Below are positions 34,170 to 43,651 of a DNA stretch of 53,381 nt, one piece after another. A program made the translations under genes and the position numbers. Position 1 is the first letter of the stretch. The number at the start of each line of letters is the position of its first letter. Source of the DNA: Syntrophomonadaceae bacterium (lineage in GTDB: Bacteria > Bacillota > Syntrophomonadia > Syntrophomonadales > Syntrophomonadaceae). The stretch covers positions 1 through 53,381 of the forward strand of contig JAAYJK010000014.1 in NCBI GenBank assembly GCA_012522955.1, written 5' to 3'. The notes beneath the pieces were generated by a model. The model was not told the DNA's origin. It saw only the letters and a program-made list of their open reading frames with translations, and searched no databases.

Positions 34170-36512
34170 ATGATAGAAAAAAAAGTGCTGGATAAACTGG
34201 AGTATTATAAGATTCAGGATATGTTGGCCGATTTGGCCTTTTTTGAGGGGGGAGCAGGCAGGGCTTATGCCATGACTCCTACCAATAACTTCGAAGCCGT
34301 TAACCGGCGATTGGATGAGACGGGAGAAGCCATGGAAAGAATGCGCTTTGGTGAGCCCAGCTTTCTAAGCGGGCTCAAGATCCTGGATCATTTACTGGCT
34401 AAAAGCAGGATGGGAGGAATGCTTATCTCTCCGGAACTCAGGGAGATATACCGGTTGCTCTATGCATCGCGTATGGCTAAAAGGTATGTAGGGGAGGGCA
34501 AATATCCTCTCTTATCCGAGCTGCTAGCTGGATTAGTGGAGGACCGGGAATTGGAGCACAGAATAGATCGGGCAGTAGGAGAAGATGGACATCTTAGAGA
34601 TGATGCCTCTCCCGAACTAAGGAACATCAGGAACCAGATTAATACTGTCCGTAATCGCACCAGAGAATACCTGCAGAATTTTATTCGTTCCAGCGAGAAT
34701 CAGAAGATTCTGCAGGAAGCCCTGGTAACTGAAAGAGATGGCCGATATGTGGTGCCAGTGAAACAAGAGCATAAAGCTGTGGTCAAGGGTATAGTCCATG
34801 ATGAATCTGCCAGCGGCGCTACCGTTTATATAGAACCATTGCCGGTGGTGGAATTGAATAATCGCATGCGTACCCTGCAGATGGAAGAAAAAAGAGAAGT
34901 AGAGCGGATACTAAGAGAGCTTTCCAATCTGGTGGGATCCACCTCACAGGAGCTGGCAAGAAACCAGGACCTCTTAGCCTTGTTAGATTTTATTTTTGCT
35001 CGGGCTCGCCTGGCTTACAAAATGTATTCATTTCGCCCTATTATCAACATGAGGGGTATATTGCAAATGTACCGGGGGAAGCATCCGCTGTTGGGGGAAG
35101 AAGCGGTTCCAGTAGATGTGGAACTGGGACTGGATTTCGATGTCTTGGTTATAACTGGGCCTAACACCGGGGGGAAGACAGTTACCTTAAAGACTATAGG
35201 ATTACTGGTCTTAATGACTATGAGCGGTTTGTATATTCCGGCCCGGGAAAAAAGCCGGATACCGATCTTTGATTCGGTTTATGTTGACATTGGAGACGAA
35301 CAGAGTATTGAACAGTCCCTGAGTACCTTTTCCTCTCATATGAGCAATATAATTCGCATACTTAAAGGCGCAGATCGAAGATCACTGGTGCTCTTGGATG
35401 AATTAGGTGCTGGTACCGATCCGGTAGAGGGAGCTGCTTTGGGACATGTAATTCTAGAGCAATTACGGATCAAAGGAAGTAAAGTAGTAGTAACCACTCA
35501 TCAGAGCGAATTAAAGAATTATGCTTACAGCACTCAACGGGTGGAAAATGCCTGTGTAGAGTTTGACCCGGTAAGTCTTCAGCCAACTTACGAACTTACT
35601 ACCGGTATGCCTGGTCAGAGCAATGCTTTTGAGATAGCTACCAGGTTGGGTATGGATAAAAGCCTGGTCCAAAAAGCTCGGGAACTGGTTCCACAGCGAG
35701 AGAAGGAAGTGGGCAATATGATTCGTCAGTTAAAGGAAAGCCACTATACCTTGGATCGCGAGAGTAGAGAGGTTATTCGGATAAAAGAAGAATTGATGAA
35801 AGACCAAGAGAAGTTGGATATAGCCAGGAAGGAGTTGGAGCAGGAAAGACTGGAAGTAATCAACCGGGCTAGGGAAGAAGGTCAGCGAGAGTTGAGGCGG
35901 GTTAAGCAGGAGGCGGCCGAGGCTTTGCTGGAATTCAAGGAACTACTGAAAGGTAAAGATAAAACTCCTAAATGGCATGAGATTGAAGAAAAAAGAAAGA
36001 AAATCAAGGAAATCCAGGCCCATCAAGGCCTAGAATGGATGGAAGCAGAAGAGCAGGAAGGTAGCATAGGAGAAGGAGATTATGTACTTATAAAAAACGT
36101 TAAGCAAAAAGGGTATGTCTTGGGCAGTCATGGAGCCCAGGGGGAACTCAGTGTTCAGGTAGGCAGTATGAAGTTCAATGTACGGCCTGAAAATCTGATC
36201 AAATTGGCCCAACCTGTCCTTGCTGAAAAACCCTGGCGGGGAGAAAGCTTCCTGCATAAAGCCCAGAGCATATCCAAAGAAATTGATGTAAGAGGCAAAT
36301 TATCTGAAGATGCAGTAGTGGAGATTGATAAATACCTGGCTGATGCTCTGCTGGTGGGTTTGGATTCAGTGCGGCTTATTCATGGCAAAGGGACCGGAGC
36401 CTTACGGAGTGCAGTGCAAAAGTATCTAAAAACTCACCCTCAAGTAAAAACCTTCAGAGATGGATTCCCAGAAGAGGGAGGACATGGAGTAACCGTAGTT
36501 GAATTTAAATAG
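34170..36512 (+). CDS. mutS2: MutS2 (RqcU) ribosome-associated ATPase/endonuclease
   Basis: This 780-residue protein has the MutS2 N-terminal core, clamp coiled coils, the ATPase with Walker A ITGPNTGGKTVTLKTIG, FSSHMSNIIRIL, Walker B LVLLDELGAGTDPVEGAALG and switch VVTTHQSELKNYAY, a long coiled coil (about 505-610), a KOW-like linker and the C-terminal Smr domain (IDVRGKLSEDAVVEIDKYL, LIHGKGTGALRSAV). It lacks the MutS mismatch domain. In Bacillus MutS2 senses collided ribosomes; suppression of recombination has also been proposed. AAGGATGAG precedes the ATG, and a terminator lies at 36688. Confidence 0.95.
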   Translation: MIEKKVLDKLEYYKIQDMLADLAFFEGGAGRAYAMTPTNNFEAVNRRLDETGEAMERMRFGEPSFLSGLKILDHLLAKSRMGGMLISPELREIYRLLYASRMAKRYVGEGKYPLLSELLAGLVEDRELEHRIDRAVGEDGHLRDDASPELRNIRNQINTVRNRTREYLQNFIRSSENQKILQEALVTERDGRYVVPVKQEHKAVVKGIVHDESASGATVYIEPLPVVELNNRMRTLQMEEKREVERILRELSNLVGSTSQELARNQDLLALLDFIFARARLAYKMYSFRPIINMRGILQMYRGKHPLLGEEAVPVDVELGLDFDVLVITGPNTGGKTVTLKTIGLLVLMTMSGLYIPAREKSRIPIFDSVYVDIGDEQSIEQSLSTFSSHMSNIIRILKGADRRSLVLLDELGAGTDPVEGAALGHVILEQLRIKGSKVVVTTHQSELKNYAYSTQRVENACVEFDPVSLQPTYELTTGMPGQSNAFEIATRLGMDKSLVQKARELVPQREKEVGNMIRQLKESHYTLDRESREVIRIKEELMKDQEKLDIARKELEQERLEVINRAREEGQRELRRVKQEAAEALLEFKELLKGKDKTPKWHEIEEKRKKIKEIQAHQGLEWMEAEEQEGSIGEGDYVLIKNVKQKGYVLGSHGAQGELSVQVGSMKFNVRPENLIKLAQPVLAEKPWRGESFLHKAQSISKEIDVRGKLSEDAVVEIDKYLADALLVGLDSVRLIHGKGTGALRSAVQKYLKTHPQVKTFRDGFPEEGGHGVTVVEFK

Positions 36513-36524
36513 TCCATATAAGGA

Positions 36525-36563
36525 AAAGACAAGGGGACGGTACCGTACCGTCCCCTTGTCTTT
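36525..36563. repeat. Perfect 19-bp palindrome (bidirectional hairpin)
   Basis: A 19-base arm AAAGACAAGGGGACGGTAC (36525-36543) and its exact complement (36545-36563) flank a single C. The hairpin is followed by GGTTTTATT, so it can help terminate mutS2, but its perfection and length exceed a normal terminator. GGGGACGGT-containing repeats are widespread in clostridia; that comparison is from memory. Confidence 0.8.
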
Positions 36564-36687
36564 GGTTTTATTAAACATAGCTGGTAAAAATTTAAGGTCT
36601 TAGAAGGGATGGACATAAGTATAATAATACTACCGTTAATACGTCCTCATGGAGCCAGACTGATAAAGCTGATTTCCTCCTCCTCAT

Positions 36688-36735
36688 CTAAGACCCAGGC
36701 TAAATCCTGGGTCTTAGACTGTTTTTGTTTTATTA
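36688..36735 (+). terminator. Rho-independent terminator between mutS2 and PBP
   Basis: CTAAGACCCAGG (36688-36699), loop CTAAAT, CCTGGGTCTTAG (36706-36717), then ACTGTTTTTGTTTTATT on the plus strand. Its T-run abuts the stop of the convergent PBP gene. The minus strand has no T-run after the hairpin. Confidence 0.85.
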
Positions 36736-36737
36736 TA

Positions 36738-39161
36738 TTAATCCTGATCAATTAAATCCTGAATAACTTCTCCGGCTTTCTTTTTACTGGTCTGGTGATC
36801 TTTGATAGGGCAGTGAGGCAGAGTTTGCCCGGGTTGCAGGGTTATCTTGTCCAGATACTCCTCCGGACAACCTCCGATTTCCATAGCCCCAGGAACATTA
36901 GCCTGGTAGAGTTTACCTTCATGACTGGGGTCACGGCACACATATACCTCGTGGGTGAACAGGCCTGGAAGAGTGGGGTGAGTATGGATGTCACAGGTTT
37001 CTTTGGCGCTATTATTGACCATTGAGCGCATTTCCACTTGGGGGCAATGGGGCCCGGCTAATTTTCCGGATTCTGTGCATACAGATACCAATTGGTGTAA
37101 ATCACAGGTTTGACTAGGTACCTTATCTTTCAAACAATATTCACTAATGATTCTATCCTTCGGGCAGGCTTCACTAGGCCGTTTGCCCGAAACCGAGCAA
37201 AACGAAACATTTACTATGCCCCCGGGCATGGGCAGAGGGGCAGGCTTGTAATTTTGGTGAGCATGGTTCAATATGGCTGAAAAGGCCCGGGCCGGGAAAT
37301 TACCTCCATAAGCAGTCTCAGATGGATACTGAGGAGGATAGTTGCGCATAGTATATTCCTTGTCAAAGCCCATCCATACTGCCATGGAATAAGCAGGGGT
37401 AAAGCCGCAGAACCATGAATCCATATATTCTTCAGAAGTTCCGGTTTTACCAGCAGTAACCACCCCTGAAACTCTGGCATTGGTACCGGTACCAGATTCA
37501 ACCACAGTACGCATCATACTAGTCATCAGCCAAGAGGCCTGTTCACTTATGGCCCGATGCGACTTGGGCTGGTAGCGATACAATTCACCCCCATCTTCAT
37601 CCACTATTCGGGTTATAAAGTGAGGATTTTGGTAGAGCCCTCCGTTGGCAATGGCGCCATAGGCACTTGCCATTTGTACCGGTGTAACTCCTCGGGTTAA
37701 GCCCCCTAGTGCCAAAGGAGCCAAGCCCAGGTCATTAGTACCTGGTTTGTCTATCAGCTCCAAACCGAGATTTAAGCCATAGTCATAACCATTACGAATG
37801 CCAACCTTATCCAATAATTGTACTGCATAGGTATTAACCGAGTATTTAACCGCTGTTCGCATAGTAATGTATCCCCGGTAGGTTCCATCATGGTTACTGG
37901 GCTGCCAGACTCCATTACTAACCTTGTAAGACAGGGGAGAGTCATTCAAGGTATAAAAAGGCATATAACCATCTTCTAGAGCAGGTAAGTATACAGTTAA
38001 GGGTTTTATAGCCGAACCGGGTTGACGGTAGGCATCAGTGGCGCGATTAAATCCTCGCTTTTGTTCATATGTTCTACCACCCATAACAGCTTTAATGCCA
38101 CCGGTTTGATGGTCAAATATGGCCATAGCTGCTTGTACCGGTTCCCCCTGTTCATTTTTCTGCTGTAAGAAGTGAGATGAATCAGCAAAATAATCTTCCG
38201 CAAATTTTTGCATATCGGCATTCATAGTAGTGTAGATCTTTAAACCGGTTCTATAAAAAGCATACTCGGGATCATTATATATTTCCTTGGCGCTGAGAAT
38301 GTCAATGGATTCGTCTATAACAGCGTCGATATAGTATCCATACTGGCTATTGGAGGGATGGGTTTGCTTGAACTCCAGCTCCACCGCATAAGCCTCATCA
38401 GCCGTGGCCCGGTCAATATATCCGGCTTCAACCATATTATCCAGTACTACTTTTTGTCGTGTTTTTGACCATTCATAATTCTGGAAAGGGTTTAGAGAAG
38501 GAGCGTTAGGGACTCCGGCCAGCATGGAGCACTGGGCCAGACTCAATTCGCTAACATCTTTATCAAAATAGGTTTCGGCTGCTGCCTGAACCCCGTAGGC
38601 GCCAGATCCAAAGTTGATAAGGTTTAAATACATGGTAAGTATTTCATCTTTGGAATAGGCTGACTCAATCTTAAAGGCCAGCAGAATTTCTTTGATTTTG
38701 CGTTCCCATTTTTTTTCAAAAGACAAAAAGGCATTCTTGGCTAACTGCTGAGTAATGGTGCTGGCGCCCTGCCCTTTCAAGTCTCCCGAAGTGATATTGT
38801 TAAGCAAGGAACGAGCAATTCCTCGATAATTGATACCATGATGTTCATAAAAACCTCTATCCTCAGTAGCGATAAAGGCATCAATAAAATCTTGAGGAAT
38901 TTGGTCCAAACTTACTTCAGTTCTGTTTTCCCCTGCATGCAATCCGGCTGCATATTCCTGCTCATCATCATAAATGATGGTGGTTTTGGCACCAGACAGC
39001 AGTTCAGGATCCCACTCGGGCAAATCGTAGGCGGCTACCGCAAATACTCCTATTAGTCCAACTAAACCAACTATAGCCATAATAAGGAAAAACGTAATTA
39101 ATCTTCTGATAAATATCTTCCATCTAGGATCTTTCTTGTTTGATTTTTTGCTTTGACTCAT
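36738..39161 (-). CDS. Class A penicillin-binding protein (PBP1a-type)
   Basis: This 807-residue bifunctional peptidoglycan synthase has a basic cytoplasmic N-terminus, one membrane anchor (about 21-43), a GT51 transglycosylase domain with ATEDRGFYEHHGINYRGIAR and GASTITQQLAKN, then a transpeptidase domain with SxxK in GSAIKPLTVYL, SxN in SVNTYAVQ and KTG in AGKTGTSEEY. The last about 150 residues are Cys-rich, in pairs such as CSVSGKRPSEACP and CTESGKLAGPHCP. ATG 39161 follows AGGAGGATTAAT; an in-frame ATG 33 bases upstream is less likely. It is divergent from tyrS. Confidence 0.93.
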   Translation of the reverse strand: MSQSKKSNKKDPRWKIFIRRLITFFLIMAIVGLVGLIGVFAVAAYDLPEWDPELLSGAKTTIIYDDEQEYAAGLHAGENRTEVSLDQIPQDFIDAFIATEDRGFYEHHGINYRGIARSLLNNITSGDLKGQGASTITQQLAKNAFLSFEKKWERKIKEILLAFKIESAYSKDEILTMYLNLINFGSGAYGVQAAAETYFDKDVSELSLAQCSMLAGVPNAPSLNPFQNYEWSKTRQKVVLDNMVEAGYIDRATADEAYAVELEFKQTHPSNSQYGYYIDAVIDESIDILSAKEIYNDPEYAFYRTGLKIYTTMNADMQKFAEDYFADSSHFLQQKNEQGEPVQAAMAIFDHQTGGIKAVMGGRTYEQKRGFNRATDAYRQPGSAIKPLTVYLPALEDGYMPFYTLNDSPLSYKVSNGVWQPSNHDGTYRGYITMRTAVKYSVNTYAVQLLDKVGIRNGYDYGLNLGLELIDKPGTNDLGLAPLALGGLTRGVTPVQMASAYGAIANGGLYQNPHFITRIVDEDGGELYRYQPKSHRAISEQASWLMTSMMRTVVESGTGTNARVSGVVTAGKTGTSEEYMDSWFCGFTPAYSMAVWMGFDKEYTMRNYPPQYPSETAYGGNFPARAFSAILNHAHQNYKPAPLPMPGGIVNVSFCSVSGKRPSEACPKDRIISEYCLKDKVPSQTCDLHQLVSVCTESGKLAGPHCPQVEMRSMVNNSAKETCDIHTHPTLPGLFTHEVYVCRDPSHEGKLYQANVPGAMEIGGCPEEYLDKITLQPGQTLPHCPIKDHQTSKKKAGEVIQDLIDQD

Positions 39162-39279
39162 ATTAATCCTCCTGGACTTAGTATAATTAATCATTAGACA
39201 GGAACAGCACTTTCTCCTGCCCTAACCCTCACGGAATATAATCATCCCTGCAGGTAATACATGTATATTCGTCTAATTA

Positions 39280-39309
39280 TTGCACATACTTCGGATATTG
39301 TGCTATGAT
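39280..39309 (+). promoter_or_regulatory. SigmaA-type promoter for tyrS
   Basis: -35 TTGCAC (39280-39285), 18-base spacer, -10 TATGAT (39304-39309), extended by TGC just before it. There is no space for a T-box leader before the GTG start at 39333. Confidence 0.6.
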
Positions 39310-39332
39310 TTTTTCGACAAGGAGGTAATTAT

Positions 39333-40550
39333 GTGGATAATACAATAATGCAGCAGGTAGATGAACAACTGGCCATAATACGCCGTGGGGTTGCAGAAAT
39401 CGTACCTGAGGAAGAGCTCAAACAAAAGCTGTATAGATCTATAAAGGAAAAGAAACCTCTTAGGGCTAAGTTAGGGCTGGATCCTACTGCTCCAGATATC
39501 CATCTGGGTCATACTGTAGTTCTAAATAAATTGAGACAATTTCAAGACCTGGGGCACGAAGTTCACCTTATTATCGGAGATGCCACTGGTCGTATTGGTG
39601 ATCCCAGCGGCAAATCTGAGACTCGAAAACAGCTGAGTGAAGAAGAGATCAAATTAAATGCCGCTACTTATCAGGAACAAATTTTTAAAGTATTGGACCC
39701 ACAAAAAACCATTGTCCATTTTAATAGCAAGTGGCTTATGGATATGAATTTGGAGGCGGTACTCAGGCTGGCCGGAAAGTATACCGTAGCCCGTATGCTG
39801 GAAAGAGATGATTTTGATAATAGATATAAAGAAGGTCTTCCTATAGGAGTGCACGAATTTCTCTATCCATTAATGCAGGGTTATGATTCGGTGGTGTTGG
39901 AAGCTGATATAGAATTAGGTGGTACCGATCAGAAATTTAATCTTTTAGTTGGCCGTCATCTCTTGCGGGAATATGGCTATGAACCGCAAATTGCCTTAAT
40001 GATGCCCATACTCGAAGGTTTGGACGGGGTTCAGAAAATGAGTAAAAGTCTGGGTAATTATATCGGAGTTAATGATGATGCTTATGAGATGTTTGGTAAA
40101 ACTATGTCCATCAGCGATAAACTAATTAGCAGATATTTCGAACTACTTACTCGAATACCCATGAACCAGATTGAAGCCACCCAGGCCAAAATGGATCAAG
40201 GTGCAATCAATCCCCGGGATGCTAAAATCAGTTTGGCCAAAGAACTGATCACCATGTATCATGACGCCGAGGCAGCAGAAAAGGCTGAAGCCAGGTTTAA
40301 ACTGGTTTATTCCCAAGGAGATATACCCCAGGATATACCAGAGGTACAAATTCCAGCCCAAGAAGTGTGGCTGCCTAAATTCTTGCAGGAAAACAATATG
40401 GTTAGTTCTAGCAGTGATGGACGCCGTATGCTGCAACAGGGTGCCGTCAGGGTTGATGGGGAAAAATTTGAAGAAGAAAACCTGCAGATAAAAGACGGCA
40501 TTGTAGTACAAGTAGGCAAAAGGAAGTTTATTAGGATACGAATTAGCTAA
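39333..40550 (+). CDS. tyrS: Tyrosyl-tRNA synthetase (TyrZ-like long form)
   Basis: This 405-residue class I synthetase has the HIGH-like motif in [34 protein letters not shown], the tyrosine pocket region [23 protein letters not shown] in [10 protein letters not shown], and a C-terminal S4 RNA-binding domain ([20 protein letters not shown]). The [11 protein letters not shown] and [12 protein letters not shown] patterns place it with the TyrZ/TyrS2 group. GTG 39333 lies 7 bases after AAGGAGG; an ATG at 39331 is in another frame and stops at once. A repeat region follows; no clear terminator was found. Confidence 0.95.
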   Translation: MDNTIMQQVDEQLAIIRRGVAEIVPEEELKQKLYRSIKEKKPLRAKLGLDPTAPDIHLGHTVVLNKLRQFQDLGHEVHLIIGDATGRIGDPSGKSETRKQLSEEEIKLNAATYQEQIFKVLDPQKTIVHFNSKWLMDMNLEAVLRLAGKYTVARMLERDDFDNRYKEGLPIGVHEFLYPLMQGYDSVVLEADIELGGTDQKFNLLVGRHLLREYGYEPQIALMMPILEGLDGVQKMSKSLGNYIGVNDDAYEMFGKTMSISDKLISRYFELLTRIPMNQIEATQAKMDQGAINPRDAKISLAKELITMYHDAEAAEKAEARFKLVYSQGDIPQDIPEVQIPAQEVWLPKFLQENNMVSSSSDGRRMLQQGAVRVDGEKFEEENLQIKDGIVVQVGKRKFIRIRIS

Positions 40551-40616
40551 GAAGGCAGGGGTTTACACGAAAATGGTTTATCCCCATTTACTCAATCTTT
40601 CTAATCTCCAAATTTT

Positions 40617-40898
40617 GTAGGGGCGGTCTTTGACCGCCCGCCGTTACCTATATATCAATAATATGCACCGAAAAACTAGTAATCGTTGCGGGCCAGACTG
40701 TCGGAAAACTATTGTACAGTTTACAATCGTCCCACTTGATGCTGCTTATTTGCCATATTAAGGGCTGGAGGCTTATTTGTGGCCCTGAAATACTACATTA
40801 TCCTCCACTTTGGCGACCCAACTTGCACTTTTTAAGACTTTTCGTACCGTCTCGGGCGACCACAGGTCGCCCCTACAGACTCGCCACCGTTAAGTATG
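40617..40898. repeat. Palindromic repeat units, copy C, interrupted by an insertion
   Basis: Unit one, GTAGGGGCGGTCTTTGACCG plus CCCG, is at 40617-40640. Unit two begins TGCACCGAAAAACTAGTAAT at 40664, matches copy B up to CGGGC (40689-40693), is broken for about 160 bp, and resumes at CGGGC (40853-40857) with GACCACAGGTCGCCCCTACA through 40898. The two halves joined give a sequence closely matching 20616-20684. Confidence 0.8.
40694..40852. mobile_element. MITE-like insertion (159 bp) with imperfect inverted ends and CGGGC duplication
   Basis: The insert starts (after one C) with AGACTGTCGGAAAACTATT and ends with AAGACTTTTCGTACCGTCT, whose complement is AGACGGTACGAAAAGTCTT; 14 of 19 positions match by my count. 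CGGGC flanks both sides, consistent with a 5-bp target duplication, and the uninterrupted copy B at 20616-20684 has a single CGGGC there. It has no coding capacity and is probably mobilised by a transposase elsewhere. Confidence 0.7.
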
Positions 40899-40900
40899 TA

Positions 40901-41155
40901 CTAATTAACTGACCTTTCAACACTTCTGAGCGCTCTGCCCATTTCGTCCAAATGTCCCTCAAAAAAGATCGCTTTTCCTCTAATGTTTGGGTATTCAGGT
41001 GACGTCAAGTTTATAAAGGTAAACCCTAAACCCTCCAGTTCAGACCAATCAGTGTTGCGAATAATTCTCATCTGTTGTTCGCTGACCTTGTTAGTTGAGC
41101 AGAAAACATTTTTTCCTTTAGAATTAGGCATCATAGTAGCTACCAGTGTTCTCAT
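40901..41155 (-). CDS. Hypothetical protein (84 residues)
   Basis: From ATG 41155 the protein starts MRTLVATMMPNSKGKNVFCS and contains LEGLGFTFINLTSPEYPNIRG and a C-terminal EGHLDEMGRALRSVERSVN helix. A ribosome site (AGGAG, then TGAAAAA) precedes this ATG; an in-frame ATG seven codons earlier (41176) lacks one. The coding end touches the repeat element at 40898, so the C-terminus may have been altered. I recognise no domain, and there is no membrane segment. It is convergent with nothing obvious and its role is unknown. Confidence 0.5.
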   Translation of the reverse strand: MRTLVATMMPNSKGKNVFCSTNKVSEQQMRIIRNTDWSELEGLGFTFINLTSPEYPNIRGKAIFFEGHLDEMGRALRSVERSVN

Positions 41156-41914
41156 TTTTTCACTCCTGTCTTTCAAAACAAAACGCTCCTGTGCTTATAT
41201 CAATGACACATAACACCACACTATTGTAACCTGCCGGCAGCATCCAGGTAAAGAACTTATTGTTATTATTTGCTGTTGCCTAAATTTTAATGACAGGCAC
41301 TAACGGGTAATAGGGGCAGATCATCATCTATGAGCAAATGATGCAATAATGTATTGACTGCCAGCTGTGAATAAAAAGCGTGGCTTAGCTATCCGGCAGC
41401 TTATAGTTGGCTAAAATCAAGGGAAAAAAAGATACGGGATTCAAGAATGAATCACAAAACAATACAAAAATGAATTAAAGGTAGGAAGAAGCTTAGGTTC
41501 AGGAATGAAACAAAGCTCGAAATTTGGGCATTATGGGCAAAATTACTACAAGTTTGTCTTGCTGGCATGTTTATTGCTTTAATAATAGATTAGATGCGCA
41601 ACATAACTATATCATAATCCCATTAACACATTTTCTCATATTATTATCTACTGTTATAGAGCGGTCATGCCCCTTTACCACTCATACCCTTTTATTCGCT
41701 ATATAACAGTAGACCCCCTCTTTTTCTGATCAGGCAATCTTGGATCTGTTCAAAAGAAAAGAGGATATCTAATGGAAAATAGCCAATCGCATATTTCCTA
41801 TTATATTTATATAAAATGCAAATCGAGAGGAGGGGAGACGGAGAAGGAATTCCAACCATAGTCGGGTTAAGCCGGCTAAGTTATTTTGGAGATATTGTTA
41901 GAGGGGGGAGGTTT
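41156..41914. promoter_or_regulatory. Long upstream region of the butyrate cluster
   Basis: This region of about 760 bp has no supported gene. It holds the sigma-54 promoter at 41562, a candidate activator site CATCAT-N10-ATGATG (41322-41343) about 220 bp upstream of it, and an untranslated region of about 330 bases before the crotonase ATG. A frame open from 41816 enters the crotonase in phase but lacks conserved residues and a good ribosome site, so it is probably leader. I found no recognised riboswitch. Confidence 0.55.
41562..41578 (+). promoter_or_regulatory. Sigma-54 (-24/-12) promoter
   Basis: CTGGCATGTTTATTGCT: the invariant GG (41564-41565) and GC (41576-41577) are exactly 10 bases apart, and flanks match the consensus TGGCACG-N4-TTGCW at nearly every position. 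The expected start of transcription is near 41589. Such promoters need an AAA+ activator; one is encoded at 49176-51947. Confidence 0.82.
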
Positions 41915-42697
41915 ATGACCTACGAGAATCTGTTGCTTGAAACAGAAGATAGAATAGCAACACTGTACATTAACAGACCCAAGGCGCTTAATGCTCTCAA
42001 TCAGGATACTCTGTTGGAGCTGAAAGAAGCTATTGGAGCAATTGCCCAGGACGATTCCATAGATGTGCTGATTATTACTGGTGCCGGTGATAAGGCTTTC
42101 GTGGCTGGAGCCGACATAGCCTATATGCAAAATCTGTCGGCCATGGAAGCCAGGAGTTTTGCCGCATTGGGTCAGCAAGTATTTATGATGATCGAAACCA
42201 TGGAAAAACCTGTGATTGCTGCGGTCAATGGATTTGCTCTTGGTGGTGGCTGCGAACTGGCCATGTGCTGCGATTTTCGCGTTGCATCAAGCAATGCCAA
42301 ATTTGGACAACCAGAAGTAGGTTTAGGAATTATACCTGGTTTTGGTGGAACTCAGCGCTTGACTCGTTTGATTGGAGCCGGTATGGCCAAGCAGCTTCTC
42401 TATACGGCCGATGTCATCGGAGCCGATGAAGCTTGCCGGGTGGGCCTGGTTAATTCCGTACAGGCACCGGAGGAACTGATGGGAGTGGTCAAGGCTACTG
42501 CCAAGCGGATCCTGGCCAAGGGTCAGGTAGCGGTTAGACTGTGTAAAGCCGCTGCTAATGAAGGTCTGCAAACCGATATTAATCGCGGTATGACTATAGA
42601 GGCTGATGCCTTCGGCCTTTGTTTTGCTACTGCAGACCAGAGAGAGGGAATGAGCGCTTTTATTGAGAAGCGCAAATCTAATTTCACCGGTAGATAA
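41915..42697 (+). CDS. crt: Enoyl-CoA hydratase / crotonase
   Basis: This 260-residue crotonase-fold enzyme hydrates crotonyl-CoA to 3-hydroxybutyryl-CoA. Key features are KALNALNQDTLLELK, the oxyanion-hole segment AFVAGADIAYMQ, AAVNGFALGGGCELAMCCDF with the catalytic Glu, and FGQPEVGLGIIPGFGGTQRL with the second Glu. ATG 41915 follows a very strong GGGGGGAGG at 41903-41911 by 4 bases. It is the first gene after the sigma-54 promoter. Order crt-hbd-thl-acd matches butyrate oxidation, run in the degradative direction in syntrophs. Confidence 0.95.
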   Translation: MTYENLLLETEDRIATLYINRPKALNALNQDTLLELKEAIGAIAQDDSIDVLIITGAGDKAFVAGADIAYMQNLSAMEARSFAALGQQVFMMIETMEKPVIAAVNGFALGGGCELAMCCDFRVASSNAKFGQPEVGLGIIPGFGGTQRLTRLIGAGMAKQLLYTADVIGADEACRVGLVNSVQAPEELMGVVKATAKRILAKGQVAVRLCKAAANEGLQTDINRGMTIEADAFGLCFATADQREGMSAFIEKRKSNFTGR

Positions 42698-42739
42698 TAG
42701 ATACAAAAGAAGGATTATATTCCAATAGGGGGTATTTAG

Positions 42740-43582
42740 ATGAAAATAATGGTACTTGGTGCAGGCACTATGGGAGCAGGTATTGTTCAGACCGCTGCCC
42801 AGGCCGGCTTCGAAGTAATTGTACGCGATATCAAGCAGGAATTTGTTGACCGGGGTATAGCGGGAATTGACAAGCTCCTGGGCAAGAACGTTGACAAAGG
42901 CAGAATGAGTGCTGAAGACAAAGCAGCTATTATGGGACGGATTTCAGGTACCGTAGACATGGCAGCTGCAGCTGACTGTGATCTGGTAATTGAAGCAGCT
43001 CTGGAAGTAATGGATATCAAGAAAACCATCTTTAAAGAACTGGACTCTATTTGCAAACCCGAATGTATTCTGGCCTCCAACACCTCAGCTTTGAGTGTTA
43101 CCGAGATTGCTGCCGCCACCGGCAGAGCCGATAAAGTAATCGGAATGCATTTCTTTAACCCGGTACCAGCTATGAAACTGGTGGAAATAATTCGGGGAGC
43201 TAATACCAGCCAGGCCACTTATGATGCCATCAAGGAACTATCAGAAAAAATGGGCAAGGCTCCGGTAGAAATCAATGAAGCTCCAGGTTTTGTAGTTAAC
43301 CGCCTACTGATTCCCATGTTAAATGAAGGCATGTATGCCTTAATGGAAGGGGTAGCCAATGCTGCTGATATAGATACTTCCATGAAATTTGGAGCAGGGC
43401 ATCCTATGGGTCCTTTGGCTTTAGCTGATATGATTGGACTGGATATCTGCCTCAGTATTATGGAAACACTATATAAAGAGTTTGGCGATCCCAAATATCG
43501 TCCCTGTCCCTTGCTGGTAAAGATGGTTCGGGCCGGTAAACTGGGACGTAAGACCGGAGAAGGATTTTTTAGCTATAAGTAG
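42740..43582 (+). CDS. hbd: 3-hydroxybutyryl-CoA dehydrogenase
   Basis: This 280-residue NAD(P)-dependent dehydrogenase interconverts 3-hydroxybutyryl-CoA and acetoacetyl-CoA. It has the Rossmann loop [32 protein letters not shown], the catalytic His in [21 protein letters not shown] and [17 protein letters not shown]. The C-terminal helical dimer domain is complete and ends [12 protein letters not shown], the family's usual end. AGGGGG lies upstream of the ATG. It sits between crt and thiolase, 42 and 69 bp away. Confidence 0.96.
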   Translation: MKIMVLGAGTMGAGIVQTAAQAGFEVIVRDIKQEFVDRGIAGIDKLLGKNVDKGRMSAEDKAAIMGRISGTVDMAAAADCDLVIEAALEVMDIKKTIFKELDSICKPECILASNTSALSVTEIAAATGRADKVIGMHFFNPVPAMKLVEIIRGANTSQATYDAIKELSEKMGKAPVEINEAPGFVVNRLLIPMLNEGMYALMEGVANAADIDTSMKFGAGHPMGPLALADMIGLDICLSIMETLYKEFGDPKYRPCPLLVKMVRAGKLGRKTGEGFFSYK

Positions 43583-43651
43583 ATTCGCTAACTAGCCGGA
43601 CTACTGATTTTACTTAAAATAACCAAATGATTAGAGAGGGTGAAGATATTT

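Noticed and set aside
41524-41706. Open frame of 60 codons in the butyrate upstream region
   Set aside because: It has no ribosome site, overlaps the sigma-54 promoter and its predicted product has no recognisable features.
41816-41914. N-terminal extension of the crotonase
   Set aside because: The added 33 residues are unlike any crotonase and the very strong GGGGGGAGG sits just before ATG 41915.
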